The position numbers were made by a program, and so were the translations under genes. From Phymorhynchus buccinoides (taxonomy: Eukaryota > Mollusca > Gastropoda > Neogastropoda > Raphitomidae): a stretch of DNA of 64,000 nt. Shown piece by piece: positions 1 through 12,087 of this stretch. Each line of letters begins with the position of its first letter. Positions within the stretch are counted from its first letter, which is position 1. The notes under the pieces are model-generated. The model was not told the origin of the DNA. It searched no databases and worked only from the letters and a program-made list of their open reading frames with translations. The DNA is taken from assembly GCA_017654935.2 (NCBI GenBank), contig CM065711.1:25689290-25753289 (forward strand). The letters run 5' to 3'.

Positions 1-349
1 TCATCAAAGAGAAACCGCCACATATGTCGACCACCCTCCCCCCACTTGCTGTTGTCTTGTGACTTGTGTGGGGGAAGCCAGTGTAATTGAAAACTATGGA
101 AGCGTGCTTGTTACAAAAGTTGACAAAGTAAGCTACTTTGTAAACAATGTTGCTTTTGTCTTTGCTCTCTGTTTGTCAGTGTGTCCCTTGCCAAGCAAAA
201 ATGTTAATGGTTTCGAATCGAGATGTGCGGTGACAAACTAATTACTTTTCTTTTCAGTTTCTTGACCATAAGAAACAGATTTATTTCGCATTACTTTATC
301 GCACGTTCAATTCGTAAAATCAATAATAGGTGTTCATTAAAATTCGCGT

Positions 350-350
<1 letters not shown>

Positions 351-423
<73 letters not shown>

Positions 424-440
424 GCGCGCGCGCGCACACA
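351..440. repeat. (CA)n followed by (CG)n microsatellite
   Basis: A long CA run passes directly into a CG run and then back into CACACA. Alternating purine-pyrimidine tracts of this kind can adopt Z-DNA. The His-Thr/Ala-Arg open frame across it is a repeat translation, not a gene. Confidence 0.95.
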
Positions 441-560
441 TACCCCATCAGTGTGATCTCATTTTCTTAAAAGAAAAAGAAAGTGTCTCCTCTAGTTGTA
501 TGTAGAATTCACAATCCTATTGAGTTACAATTTTAAGCAAAATATAAAAAACATTTAAGT

Positions 561-586
561 AGCTGCGTGCGTGCGCGCGTGTGTGC

Positions 587-624
<38 letters not shown>
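561..624. repeat. (GT)n/(AT)n microsatellite
   Basis: Runs of GTGC/GCGC, then ATATAT, then an uninterrupted GT tract. Simple repeat with no other content seen. Confidence 0.9.
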
Positions 625-908
625 GGACCTCTGATAGAAGAAAAACTTGCTTCAAGAACACGTGCGACTTACTGATTAATATTAACTCAATTATTCATTG
701 ATCAATTTATTTATTCATGCATTTCAATGTACTTATTCGTTGGTTGACTGATCAATTGATTCATTCTTTCAAGTAATTCGTTCAATGGTCTATGAAGTTC
801 GTAAGTGAGAAGATGATGTGACACAAAAGACAGGCTTAAACTAAAGATTTCACTTAACCCTACCATCAACTCTTTAGTCTTATCTCTCCTTGTCTACAAC
901 CATTTCAT

Positions 909-3900
909 CCCACACCTCCTTCTGAACGAACTGTAATGTTTAACGTCCTCTTGACCCGAAGGGTACAACCACACCTCCTTCTGAACGAACTGTAATGTTT
1001 AACGTCCTCTTGACCCGAAGGGTACAACCACACCTCCTTCTGAACGAACTGTAATGTTTAACGTCCCCTTGACCCGAAGGGTACAACCACACCTCCTTCT
1101 GAACGAACTGTAATGTTTAACGTCCCCTTGACCCGAAGGATACAACCACACCTCCTTCTGAACGAACTGTAATGTTTAACGTCCCCTTGACCCGAAGGGT
1201 ACAACCACACCTCCTTCTGAACGAACTGTAATGTTTAACGTCCTCTTGACCCGAAGGATACAACCACACCTCCTTCTGAACGAACTGTAATGTTTAACGT
1301 CCTCTTGACCCGAAGGATACAACCACACCTCCTTCTGAACGAACTGTAATGTTTAACGTCCTCTTGACCCGAAGGATACAACCACACCTCCTTCTGAACG
1401 AACTGTAATGTTTAACGTCCCCTTGACCCGAAGGATACAACCACACCTCCTTCTGAACGAACTGTAATGTTTAACGTCCTCTTGACCCGAAGGATACAAC
1501 CACACCTCCTTCTGAACGAACTGTAATGTTTAACGTCCTCTTGACCCGAAGGGTACAACCACACCTCCTTCTGAACGAACTGTAATGTTTAACGTCCTCT
1601 TGACCCGAAGGATACAACCACACCTCCTTCTGAACGAACTGTAATGTTTAACGTCCTCTTGACCCGAAGGATACAACCACACCTCCTTCTGAACGAACTG
1701 TAATGTTTAACGTCCCCTTGACCCGAAGGATACAACCACACCTCCTTCTGAACGAACTGTAATGTTTAACGTCCCCTTGACCCGAAGGATACAACCACAC
1801 CTCCTTCTGAACGAACTGTAATGTTTAACGTCCTCTTGACCCGAAGGATACATCCACACCTCCTTCTGAACGAACTGTAATGTTTAACGTCCTCTTGACC
1901 CGAAGGGTACAACCACACCTCCTTCTGAACGAACTGTAATGTTTAACGTCCTCTTGACCCGAAGGATACAACCACACCTCCTTCTGAACGAACTGTAATG
2001 TTTAACGTCCTCTTGACCCGAAGGATACAACCACACCTCCTTCTGAACGAACTGTAATGTTTAACGTCCTCTTGACCCGAAGGATACAACCACACCTCCT
2101 TCTGAACGAACTGTAATGTTTAACGTCCTCTTGACCCGAAGGGTACAACCACACCTCCTTCTGAACGAACTGTAATGTTTAACGTCCTCTTGACCCGAAG
2201 GGTACAACCACACCTCCTTCTGAACGAACTGTAATGTTTAACGTCCTCTTGACCCGAAGGATACAACCACACCTCCTTCTGAACGAACTGTAATGTTTAA
2301 CGTCCCCTTGACCCGAAGGGTACAACCACACCTCCTTCTAAACGAACTGTAATGTTTAACGTCCCCTTGACCCGAAGGGTACAACCACACCTCCTTCTGA
2401 ACGAACTGTAATGTTTAACGTCCTCTTGACCCGAAGGGTACAACCACACCTCCTTCTGAACGAACTGTAATGTTTAACGTCCTCTTGACCCGAAGGGTAC
2501 AACCACACCTCCTTCTGAACGAACTGTAATGTTTAACGTCCCCTTGACCCGAAGGGTACAACCACACCTCCTTCTGAACGAACTGTAATGTTTAACGTCC
2601 TCTTGACCCGAAGGATACAACCACACCTCCTTCTGAACGAACTGTAATGTTTAACGTCCCCTTGACCCGAAGGGTACAACCACACCTCCTTCTGAACGAA
2701 CTGTAATGTTTAACGTCCCCTTGACCCGAAGGGTACAACCACACCTCCTTCTGAACGAACTGTAATGTTTAACGTCCCCTTGACCCGAAGGATACAACCA
2801 CACCTCCTTCTAAACGAAATGTAATGTTTAACGTCCCCTTGACCCGAAGGATACAACCACACCTCCTTCTGAACGAACTGTAATGTTTAACGTCCCCTTG
2901 ACCCGAAGGATACAACCACACCTCCTTCTGAACGAACTGTAATGTTTAACGTCCCCTTGACCCGAAGGATACAACCACACCTCCTTCTGAACGAACTGTA
3001 ATGTTTAACGTCCCCTTGACCCGAAGGATACAACCACACCTCCTTCTGAACGAACTGTAATGTTTAACGTCCCCTTGACCCGAAGGATACAACCACACCT
3101 CCTTCTGAACGAAATGTAATGTTTAACGTCCTCTTGACCCGAAGGATACAACCACACCTCCTTCTGAACGAACTGTAATGTTTAACGTCCCCTTGACCCG
3201 AAGGATACAACCACACCTCCTTCTGAACGAACTGTAATGTTTAACGTCCTCTTGACCCGAAGGGTACAACCACACCTCCTTCTGAACGAACTGTAATGTT
3301 TAACGTCCTCTTGACCCGAAGGATACAACCACACCTCCTTCTGAACGAAATGTAATGTTTAACGTCCTCTTGACCCGAAGGATACAACCACACCTCCTTC
3401 TAAACGAAATGTAATGTTTAACGTCCCCTTGACCCGAAGGATACAACCACACCTCCTTCTGAACGAACTGTAATGTTTAACGTCCTCTTGACCCGAAGGA
3501 TACAACCACACCTCCTTCTGAACGAACTGTAATGTTTAACGTCCTCTTGACCCGAAGGATACAACCACACCTCCTTCTGAACGAAGGATGTAATGTTTAA
3601 CGTCCTCTTGACCCGAAGGATACAACCACACCTCCTTCTGAACGAACTGTAATGTTTAACGTCCTCTTGACCCGAAGGATACAACCACACCTCCTTCTGA
3701 ACGAACTGTAATGTTTAACGTCCTCTTGACCCGAAGGATACAACCACACCTCCTTCTGAACGAACTGTAATGTTTAACGTCCTCTTGACCCGAAGGATAC
3801 AACCACACCTCCTTCTGAACGAACTGTAATGTTTAACGTCCTCTTGACCCGAAGGATACAACCACACCTCCTTCTGAACGAAATGTAATGTTTAACGTCC

Positions 3901-5110
3901 TCTTGACCCGAAGGATACAACCACACCTCCTTCTGAACGAACTGTAATGTTTAACGTCCTCTTGACCCGAAGGATACAACCACACCTCCTTCTGAACGAA
4001 CTGTAATGTTTAACGTCCTCTTGACCCGAAGGATACAACCACACCTCCTTCTGAACGAACTGTAATGTTTAACGTCCTCTTGACCCGAAGGATACAACCA
4101 CACCTCCTTCTGAACGAACTGTAATGTTTAACGTCCCCTTGACCCGAAGGATACAACCACACCTCCTTCTGAACGAACTGTAATGTTTAACGTCCCCTTG
4201 ACCCGAAGGATACAACCACACCTCCTTCTGAACGAACTGTAATGTTTAACGTCCCCTTGACCCGAAGGATACAACCACACCTCCTTCTGAACGAACTGTA
4301 ATGTTTAACGTCCCCTTGACCCGAAGGATACAACCACACCTCCTTCTGAACGAACTGTAATGTTTAACGTCCCCTTGACCCGAAGGATACAACCACACCT
4401 CCTTCTGAACGAACTGTAATGTTTAACGTCCCCTTGACCCGAAGGGTACAACCACACCTCCTTCTGAACGAACTGTAATGTTTAACGTCCCCTTGACCCG
4501 AAGGATACAACCACACCTCCTTCTGAACGAACTGTAATGTTTAACGTCCCCTTGACCCGAAGGATACAACCACACCTCCTTCTGAACGAACTGTAATGTT
4601 TAACGTCCTCTTGACCCGAAGGATACAACCACACCTCCTTCTGAACGAACTGTAATGTTTAACGTCCTCTTGACCCGAAGGATACAACCACACCTCCTTC
4701 TGAACGAACTGTAATGTTTAACGTCCTCTTGACCCGAAGGATACAACCACACCTCCTTCTGAACGAACTGTAATGTTTAACGTCCCCTTGACCCGAAGGG
4801 TACAACCACACCTCCTTCTGAACGAACTGTAATGTTTAACGTCCCCTTGACCCGAAGGATACAACCACACCTCCTTCTGAACGAACTGTAATGTTTAACG
4901 TCCTCTTGACCCGAAGGGTACAACCACACCTCCTTCTGAACGAACTGTAATGTTTAACGTCCTCTTGACCCGAAGGATACAACCACACCTCCTTCTGAAC
5001 GAACTGTAATGTTTAACGTCCTCTTGACCCGAAGGGTACAACCACACCTCCTTCTGAACGAACTGTAATGTTTAACGTCCTCTTGACCCGAAGGATACAA
5101 CCACACCTCC
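909..5110. repeat. 59-bp minisatellite array, about 71 units
   Basis: Direct tandem array with a 59-bp period, counted from the recurring ACAACCACACC start of each unit. Units are nearly identical. Two positions are dimorphic: CCTCTTGAC versus CCCCTTGAC, and GAAGGGT versus GAAGGAT, and all four combinations occur. A rarer variant has AAACGAA or GAAATG in place of GAACGAACTG, and one unit near 3,587 carries a 2-bp expansion. Each unit contains ACCC-GAA-GGGT, a possible short stem. Because 59 is not a multiple of three, reverse-strand open frames cycle through all phases and are not genes. The array starts abruptly after CATTTCATCC and ends abruptly at TGCGACAAATT. Similar arrays lie at 39,428-41,000 and 62,814-64,000. 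Confidence 0.97.
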
Positions 5111-5464
5111 TGCGACAAATTAAAGCCATATGGGACATTTCTGTAGCTTTTAGATTTGGGGACAAAAGGGAGAAGGGGAGAAGAAAACAGATTTTCTTAA
5201 AATAAAGATCTTTGTATTTCATAGTTTTGTTTTTAGTTTAGGACTATGGTTTTTAACTTAATTAAAGGTCAAGTTGTGCTTAGGTGCCATGGCTCGCACA
5301 AGACTACTCTGGGTTATAAATATTTACACTTTTGTTTTAAAATGTTAAATTAAAACTTTGGGCTATTGCTCCCTGAGCTAGGAGATTAAAATTTTCAGGA
5401 CCACTTTTAAAAGTACATCATAAAGGTTTAAAAATCGATTCAGGTCTGAAGACACATAACAACT
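5111..5464. other. Spacer between minisatellite and retroelement A
   Basis: AT-rich sequence with no recognisable gene. It is repeated in inverted form at 39,041-39,427 and, with many indels, at 62,421-62,813, so it travels with the larger duplicated block. Confidence 0.6.
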
Positions 5465-5590
5465 ATTTGATATAGTTAATGGCATAGCATCTAACGTTAA
5501 ACTTTTCGCTGACAACACCAGCATGTCCCTATCACTCAATAACCATGTTACTCGTACAGAAATGACTTATTAAAGATCAACAGTTGGGCC

Positions 5591-6640
5591 ATGCATTGGA
5601 AAGTTAAATTTAGTGAAGAAAAAACTGAACTGCTTAATTTTGTACGCGGAAATAATGTCGTTCTTCCCCTTACTTTTGGAACTGTTCAATTGCACGATAC
5701 TGACAAACATAAACACTTAGGACTTGTGCTCCAAAATAACTGTAAATGGGACGAGCATATACGCAGTATCGTTAACAAAGTCACCATGCTTCTCTCTTGC
5801 ATGAAAAGTTATAAGTATAGAATTAGCCGAAAAGATTTAGAAAGAATGTATAAATCTTTTGTACTACCTTACTTTGATTATGCTGATGTCGTCTGGGATA
5901 ACTGTACTGAAACACAATCAAATTCACTTGAAGAATTACACTTAGAAGCCATAAGAACAATTGTTGGAGCAGTTCGTGGAACAAGTCATCAAAAGTTACA
6001 TGAAGAATCTGGCTTTTGTTCATTAAAGAAAAGAAGAGAAAGACATAACATTATTTTTTATTATAAAGTTCTAATTGGTATGTGCCCTGATTATTTAACA
6101 AACATTATATCTGGCCTTGTTGCAGACAGAAACCCATACCATAGACGAAGACTCTTAGAAAGAAATGTGCCTAGATGCAAAACAGAATTATATAAAAAGT
6201 CATTTGTCCCATCTACAACGCTCCTGTGGAACTCTTTGCCAAACGATATTAATACATGCAACTCTTTAAGTACAATTAAGCTTTTCTTGTCGGCAGATGA
6301 TCCTGTTGTACCGCCTCATTTCTATCTTGGCAAGAGGGAACAGCAGGTTATGCACTGCCGTCTCCGTCTTGGCATGAGCGACTTACAGAATGATATGTTT
6401 AATCGACATCTAGTCGATGACCCATTTTGTGCTTGTGGTAACGGGGCGGAGACGGTGGAGCATTACTTGTTACATTGTATTCTCTTTAATGGAGCCCATG
6501 CTCGTACAATTTCAACACTTCCAATAGAATATTGTATTGTCGAAACACTTCTCAAGGGTAACCCTACACTACACATTAATACAAACATTTTGATATTTGA
6601 AACTGTCCATGAATATATTTCCGAAACCAACAGGTTTTAA
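5591..6640 (+). pseudogene. Reverse transcriptase C-terminal part (retroelement A)
   Basis: The 349-aa open frame corresponds to the thumb and C-terminal region of a CR1/Jockey-like non-LTR ORF2. Visible markers are WKVKFSEEKTELL and HKHLGLVLQNNCKW near the start, YKYRISRKDLERMYKSF, the WNSLPNDI motif around residue 210, and a terminal cysteine/histidine cluster CACGNGAETVEHYLLHC around residues 282-298. The catalytic box lies upstream at 5,502-5,516, separated from this frame by a stop at about 5,570. There it reads LFADN, so the second catalytic aspartate is lost. It is a 5'-truncated, non-functional copy. The open part is long, so decay is recent. Confidence 0.85.
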
Positions 6641-6869
6641 GTCATGTTTGTATTTATTTTATTTAACTATTTATTTATCTTATTTATTAGCACTAGTAGC
6701 ATTGAAATTTTTTAAAAAGCAATATTGTCTGTATATCAGAAACGTGTACGAATTGTGTGTGCTTCTCCAATGCTATACTGGCTGATTCACAGTTCATGTT
6801 GTACTATGGATAAATTATTGTTTTGTTTCCCCTTGGTCTCTACCAAATTTACAAATTTGTAAACTTATT

Positions 6870-7061
<192 letters not shown>

Positions 7062-7239
7062 TTCTGTTTTGTTCACACTTAAAACTCTTGTTTGTATTCA
7101 CAGTTTATATTGGTTTAAACGCAGTCTCCATCTGTTCAATCAATTGTGCAATTATGACGTTAATTTAAGGAGCATGGTATAAGCTTCGAGCCTGTTGTTG
7201 CTCTAATTGTCTTTTTGTTTGATCGTTTCCAAGTGAGTG

Positions 7240-7245
7240 AATAAA
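7240..7245 (+). terminator. Polyadenylation signal of retroelement A
   Basis: AATAAA sits about 600 bp after the end of the reverse-transcriptase frame. It is part of an 11-bp inverted repeat: GAATAAAGATT at 7,239-7,249 and AATCTTTATTC at 7,274-7,284, so a signal is present on both strands. Confidence 0.65.
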
Positions 7246-7260
7246 GATTTGTTTAAACCA

Positions 7261-8007
<747 letters not shown>

Positions 8008-8160
8008 GGGCCTGTATTCACGTTGAGATAGCATGAGACTTAGCATGATGCTAACTTAGAAGCTCTTCCAATGTCCTATAGGATTTAATAGGACTTTTGG
8101 AAGAGCTTCTAAGTTAGCATGATGCTAAGTCTCATGCTATCTCAACGTGAATACAGGCCC
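8008..8160. mobile_element. 153-bp hairpin (fold-back) MITE
   Basis: Two 64-bp arms, 8,008-8,071 and 8,097-8,160, are reverse complements at 63 of 64 positions, around a 25-bp centre that itself contains GTCCTATAGG. Ends are GGGCCTGTATTCAC. No coding capacity. I see no convincing target-site duplication. It sits at the truncated 3' part of the RNase H retroelement fragment. Copies with the same flanks lie at 36,336-36,488 and, degraded, at 41,781-41,975 and 59,772-59,931. Confidence 0.9.
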
Positions 8161-9206
8161 TGGTTACTACAAATGTACAGAGTATGATTGTGTTCTAAGT
8201 CCGAAGATTAGGGATTGTAATGAAGGTTGTATGTTTAGGAAAAGGCCACCCTTTACTATTCCGTGGTCCCAAGAGTGGGCCTTGGCGTATGTTTCCAATT
8301 CTCTAGTCCACTGTTGGAACGTTGCTGTTTTTTATTTGCTTTTTGCTTCTTTGATTGATAGTTTAATATTTGTTGGGGTACTGGATTGTCCCATAGCTGC
8401 GTTTTGGATGCTCTGTCGGCCTGATCATTGCCTATTATGCCGCTATGGGACGGTATCCAGGATAACTGTATGGCTGTGCCTTTTATTGATAGTTGGTGTC
8501 ATGAAATTATAATTTCGTTTGTAATTTCCAGCCTGTTTTTAGTTTCTCCCTGAAGGGCCTGAATGGAGGATGATAGGGAGTCTGTAAAAATAACAACATT
8601 TAGTGGAGGGTTAGTTAAGTTGCTTAAGAAGGCACATACTTCTAGCAGTGCCCATAGTTCTGCGCTAAAAATGGACAAATAGTCGTTTAATTGAAAATAT
8701 TTTGTTATTTTGAGTGCAGGGATGGTAAATGCGCACCCTATTTTATTATTGATTTTGGAGCCGTCTGTAAAAAAAATGTTTGTGTTCTTTTAGGCTTTCA
8801 ATTTTTTCTTTGGCGGCTATACTTATCAAATTAATGTATTCTTTAGAATAATTTTCATTTAGAGTTATGTCTCCTCTCTCTCCCACTGCGGAAAAGCTGC
8901 CGCAGGATGGGGAGAAACATCTTCAAGGTTTAGGTTGGCTTCTTCCAATAAGTTATTAGAATAGTGGATTATGTTTTCGGCTTTTGTATTTACTTTAGGT
9001 CTTTTGGCTTTTATTTTTGATTGGTCGAGAAAAGGATCTATGATGTTCAGTTGGAATTCTTTGTATGTGTCGGTTTTGGCTGCGTACCATCGTACTAAAA
9101 CAATAGCGCAATTAAGTTTCAGAAGGTTTTGCAGAGGGAGCCATCCTATATCCCTGTAAACTAGCTTATTAACTGCGTACATAGGGACACCAAGGACTAC
9201 CTTTAA
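8161..9206 (-). pseudogene. Retroelement C fragment: RT-RNase H linker and RNase H domain
   Basis: Read on the minus strand from 9,206. The first part, an open frame at 8,865-9,215, matches the connection region of I/Ingi-type non-LTR polyproteins (KVVLGVPMYAVNKL, DIGWLPLQN). After a frame change comes an RNase H domain at about 8,774-8,396 with the expected acidic positions: FFTDGSK, SAELWALL, VVIFTDSLSS and GNDQADRASK. An in-frame TGA splits the domain before HQLSIKG, and further frameshifts follow. The fragment is bounded by the 238-bp element on its 5' side and the hairpin MITE on its 3' side. Non-functional. Confidence 0.82.
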
Positions 9207-9444
9207 CCCTTTCACCGCCCGCCTTTTTTTAGCCCAAATTTTCCATTAAAAGTTCATGGATAGAAAGAAGATTTTTGTCTGAAATATTGGGGATTCTTCT
9301 GTGATATATTTGAAATCAGGCCTATCCTTACCTCTCAAAAGTAAGAACCCAAGATCATTGGATAACAGACCCTCATTTCAAGACTTTTAATGACATGGGT
9401 GTTCAATCACTGTGGTGCAAAAATGCGACATTGGCGGTGAAAGG
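9207..9444. mobile_element. 238-bp TTAA-flanked MITE (piggyBac-like ends)
   Basis: Terminal inverted repeats CCTTTCACCGCC and GGCGGTGAAAGG bound a non-coding 238-bp segment. TTAA directly precedes the left end at 9,203-9,206. The right flank reads TTTTG, so the second TTAA is not intact. TTAA targets and CCYTTT-type ends fit piggyBac-derived MITEs; the assignment is inference. It separates retroelements B and C. Confidence 0.7.
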
Positions 9445-9465
9445 TTTTGTTTGGCTTAAACAAGA

Positions 9466-9471
9466 TTTATT
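9466..9471 (-). terminator. Polyadenylation signal of retroelement B
   Basis: TTTATT on the plus strand reads AATAAA on the minus strand, followed by TCTTGTTTAAGCC, the same 3' terminal motif as in retroelement A. It is about 380 bp after the last ORF2 segment. Confidence 0.65.
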
Positions 9472-9850
9472 CAAATGAAGCACATACAGCAGTACATAAG
9501 TTAAATGAGTAGAGCACAACAAGCCTAGAGCTTATACAAGGCACTCCAACATTTTTCAATTACATAGTATTGGCTGCCACAAGTATGGAAATAAACAGCA
9601 CAACATCAAAATTAGTGTACAATGGGAAGAAAAACAAATAAAACAATAATTTACCAACAAAAACATGAATCAAAACAACAGATTATAATCACATACAACT
9701 CTCTAATCAAATTTTGCCTTTGGGTTGCAGGGGCAAGACTGAGACACGCACCGGTTGCAAACTGCATCAAATCAATAATTTCATCACGGAAACTATACCA
9801 ACCAGGGCTTAAATGTAGCGAGTCACAATAAGGACACACATTAGAGACAG

Positions 9851-10129
9851 TTATTCTGCCAAAAATCTGTTTGACAGTTGGATGAAATTACTAATAGACT
9901 CAAGTATTGTTCTATTTTCATTTTGGTTTTTATCACAGCTACCAAACAAAAGCAATGATACATTTGTTTTGACATCGTCAGGTAATAAGTCGATAGTATG
10001 TCTACGGGCCTGTTGGAAAAGGGGACAGTGACAGAGAAAGTGACATGCATCTTCTACAGGTGCGTTACAAGTACAAGCTGGGTTGTTCAAAATATGTCGT
10101 TGGAATAAATCATTACGCAAATCACTCAT
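9851..10129 (-). pseudogene. Retroelement B ORF2 C-terminal Cys/His segment
   Basis: A 92-residue frame with ACTCNAPVEDACHFLCHC near the start, a likely zinc-binding C-C-H-C cluster equivalent to the one at the end of retroelement A. It is out of frame with the reverse-transcriptase segments, so it is detached in this copy. Confidence 0.75.
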
Positions 10130-10208
10130 TTGGAGTCTTAATTTACAAATAATTATTTAAGACAGTCGATCTTGTAAGTAGTAATAAGGGGGAACTGTGC
10201 TATCTTCG

Positions 10209-12087
10209 CTACTGAGAAAACGCTTTAAAATCGCACTGCTTGATATTCTCCGGAAGGCTATTCCAAAGGACAGTAGTGGATGGAAAATAAGAGGATTTAT
10301 AAAGTTCTAATCTACATCTAGGCACTTGTCTCTCTAGGGGATATCGTCTATGGTAGGGATTGATTGATGCAATTAGTTGGGGGAGGCAATTGATTAAATA
10401 CATAGGTACAGAACCGTTGACAATTTTGTAATACAAAATTATTTTATGACGACGCCACCTTTCTTTTAAAGATGTGAATCATGTTTCAGTATACAGCTTT
10501 TGATGGCTAGTCCCTCGGACTGAGCCAGTAATTGTTCTGAGTGCATCCAGATGTATTTGTTCAAGATCTTCTGCTTGTTTTAAGTCTAAATGGGGCAAAA
10601 TAAAAGATTTTTGCATTGTTAAAAGCGTTTTACGACTTAGTCGGTATTTGTATATCCTAAGGCAAGCAACAAGTGTCTTACACTTAGATAGAATAGATTT
10701 GATATGGACATTCCACTTGCAATTATTTTGAATGATAACTCCTAGATGTTTGTGGTTGTCTGTCTCTTGAAGTACTACATCGTTAAATATTAATGGTTGT
10801 GTGTGAGGAAGTGCTTTGTTAGAGATTGTCATCAATTCAGTTTTGGTTTGATTAAATTTAACTTTCCACGTTGATGCCCATCTGCTAATCTTTTCTAAAT
10901 CCGAATTCAAAATTTATGTTCGTATGTCAGTATTTTCAAGGCCTAAATACATATTAGTATCATCAGCAAAAAGCTTGATGATAGATTCAATGTCATTTAC
11001 AATATCATTAATATAGACAAGAAAGAGTAGAGGTCCAAGGACAGAACCTTGCGGGACGCCTGCCGACACAGGGAGATAAGGGGATTTACTACCTTTTAGA
11101 ACAACTGCTTGCGTGCGCTCCCTTAAATAGTGGGCAAACCACTCAAGCAACTGTCCACGAATACCAAGTGCAAAGAGTTTGTACAGCAAAGCTTGGTGCC
11201 ACACTTTGTCAAACGCCTTAGATATGTCAAAGAAAACTACCTGCCCTGTTGTCTTAGAATCTAAAAAAATGCAAAAGTCGTCATAAATACCTAACAACTG
11301 ATAGACGGTAGAGTCGTTGGGAATAAATCCAGATTGTGCTGTGGTTAAAAGGTTATTGTCGGTAAGGTATTTGAAGACATGTTTTTGCAAACATTTTTCC
11401 ATACCTTTGCCTATGCAACTCAATAAAGATATGGAACGGTAGTTTTCACACTTTTGTCTATCTCCCTTTTTGAATATGGGAGTGACATGGGCCACCTTCC
11501 AAACAGATGGAAATTTGCCTTATGTTAACGAACGATTAAACAGGAGTGTCAGGGGCTCACAAATAACATCATCAGCAGCTATTAGTATTTTATTATGAAT
11601 TAAGTCAGGGCCCACAGCTTTACCAGGGTCGAGATTTTTCAATACATCAAGAACGACATCTGGTGTAAGAACTAATTGGTTTATGGAGCCTTGAAATTCG
11701 TTAAGTCTAGGAAATGTTTCATCTGGATTACCCATGGAGCATTGAGCAGAAAAATATTTATTGAATGCATTAGCCTTTTCCTTGGGAGTGTAACAGGTTG
11801 TGTTATTATCTTGAATTGGGGAATTTCATCTTGTGGCATGTTTTTTATTTAAAATGAATGTTCTTACAAGCTTCCACCAATCCTTAGAGCCAAAACGATT
11901 TGGGGAAGAAATCCGATATATATTCAACTTTTCTTATTCTAATTGTATCTGTAAGGTCGTTACGGACACGACGAAACAGAGGCCAGGTCCAGTCAAAATT
12001 TAAAAGTTTTGCAAGTTTGTGGATTGTGTTTTTCTTTTTAATTAGTTTTTTTAATTTATATCGTGATCCATGGAGCATCTCGCTCAT
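10209..12087 (-). pseudogene. Retroelement B reverse transcriptase, broken
   Basis: The reverse-transcriptase region is spread over several frames. Motifs in order are PGKAVGPDLIHNKIL, FKKGDRQKCENYRSISLL, VVFFDISKAFDKVWH (first catalytic Asp), AGVPQGSVLGPLLF, and LFADDTNMYL with the two catalytic aspartates intact, followed by the thumb with HKHLGVIIQNN. Breaks: a frame change after the endonuclease near 12,085, another between about 11,884 and 11,735, and in-frame stops near 11,517, 10,911 and 10,477. This copy reads GMEKCLQK where the right arm has VMEKCVQK. All disabling changes I checked are also in the right arm, so they predate the duplication or have been homogenised. Confidence 0.88.

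Larger units (their letters stand above)
1..908. other. AT-rich flank without a supportable gene
   Basis: I see no coding region here. The short open frames are either microsatellite translations or lack any recognisable motif. The stretch carries two dinucleotide microsatellites and, at about 660-800, loosely repeated ATTGATTC/TTATTCATT-like words. Its mirror image is not present in the window because the opposite arm stops at the second assembly gap. Confidence 0.6.

Noticed and set aside
3418..3690. Repeat protein-like frames in the minisatellites
   Set aside because: The 59-bp period cycles through all frames and every frame hits a stop; no start context or conserved domain.
909..5110. 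CRISPR array
   Set aside because: Units are directly adjacent with no unique spacers, and the sequence is eukaryotic.
5823..6023. 66-aa minus-strand frame inside retroelement A
   Set aside because: Shadow of the reverse-transcriptase frame.
8147..8512. 121-aa plus-strand frame beside the hairpin element
   Set aside because: Antisense to the RNase H retroelement fragment, with no domain of its own.
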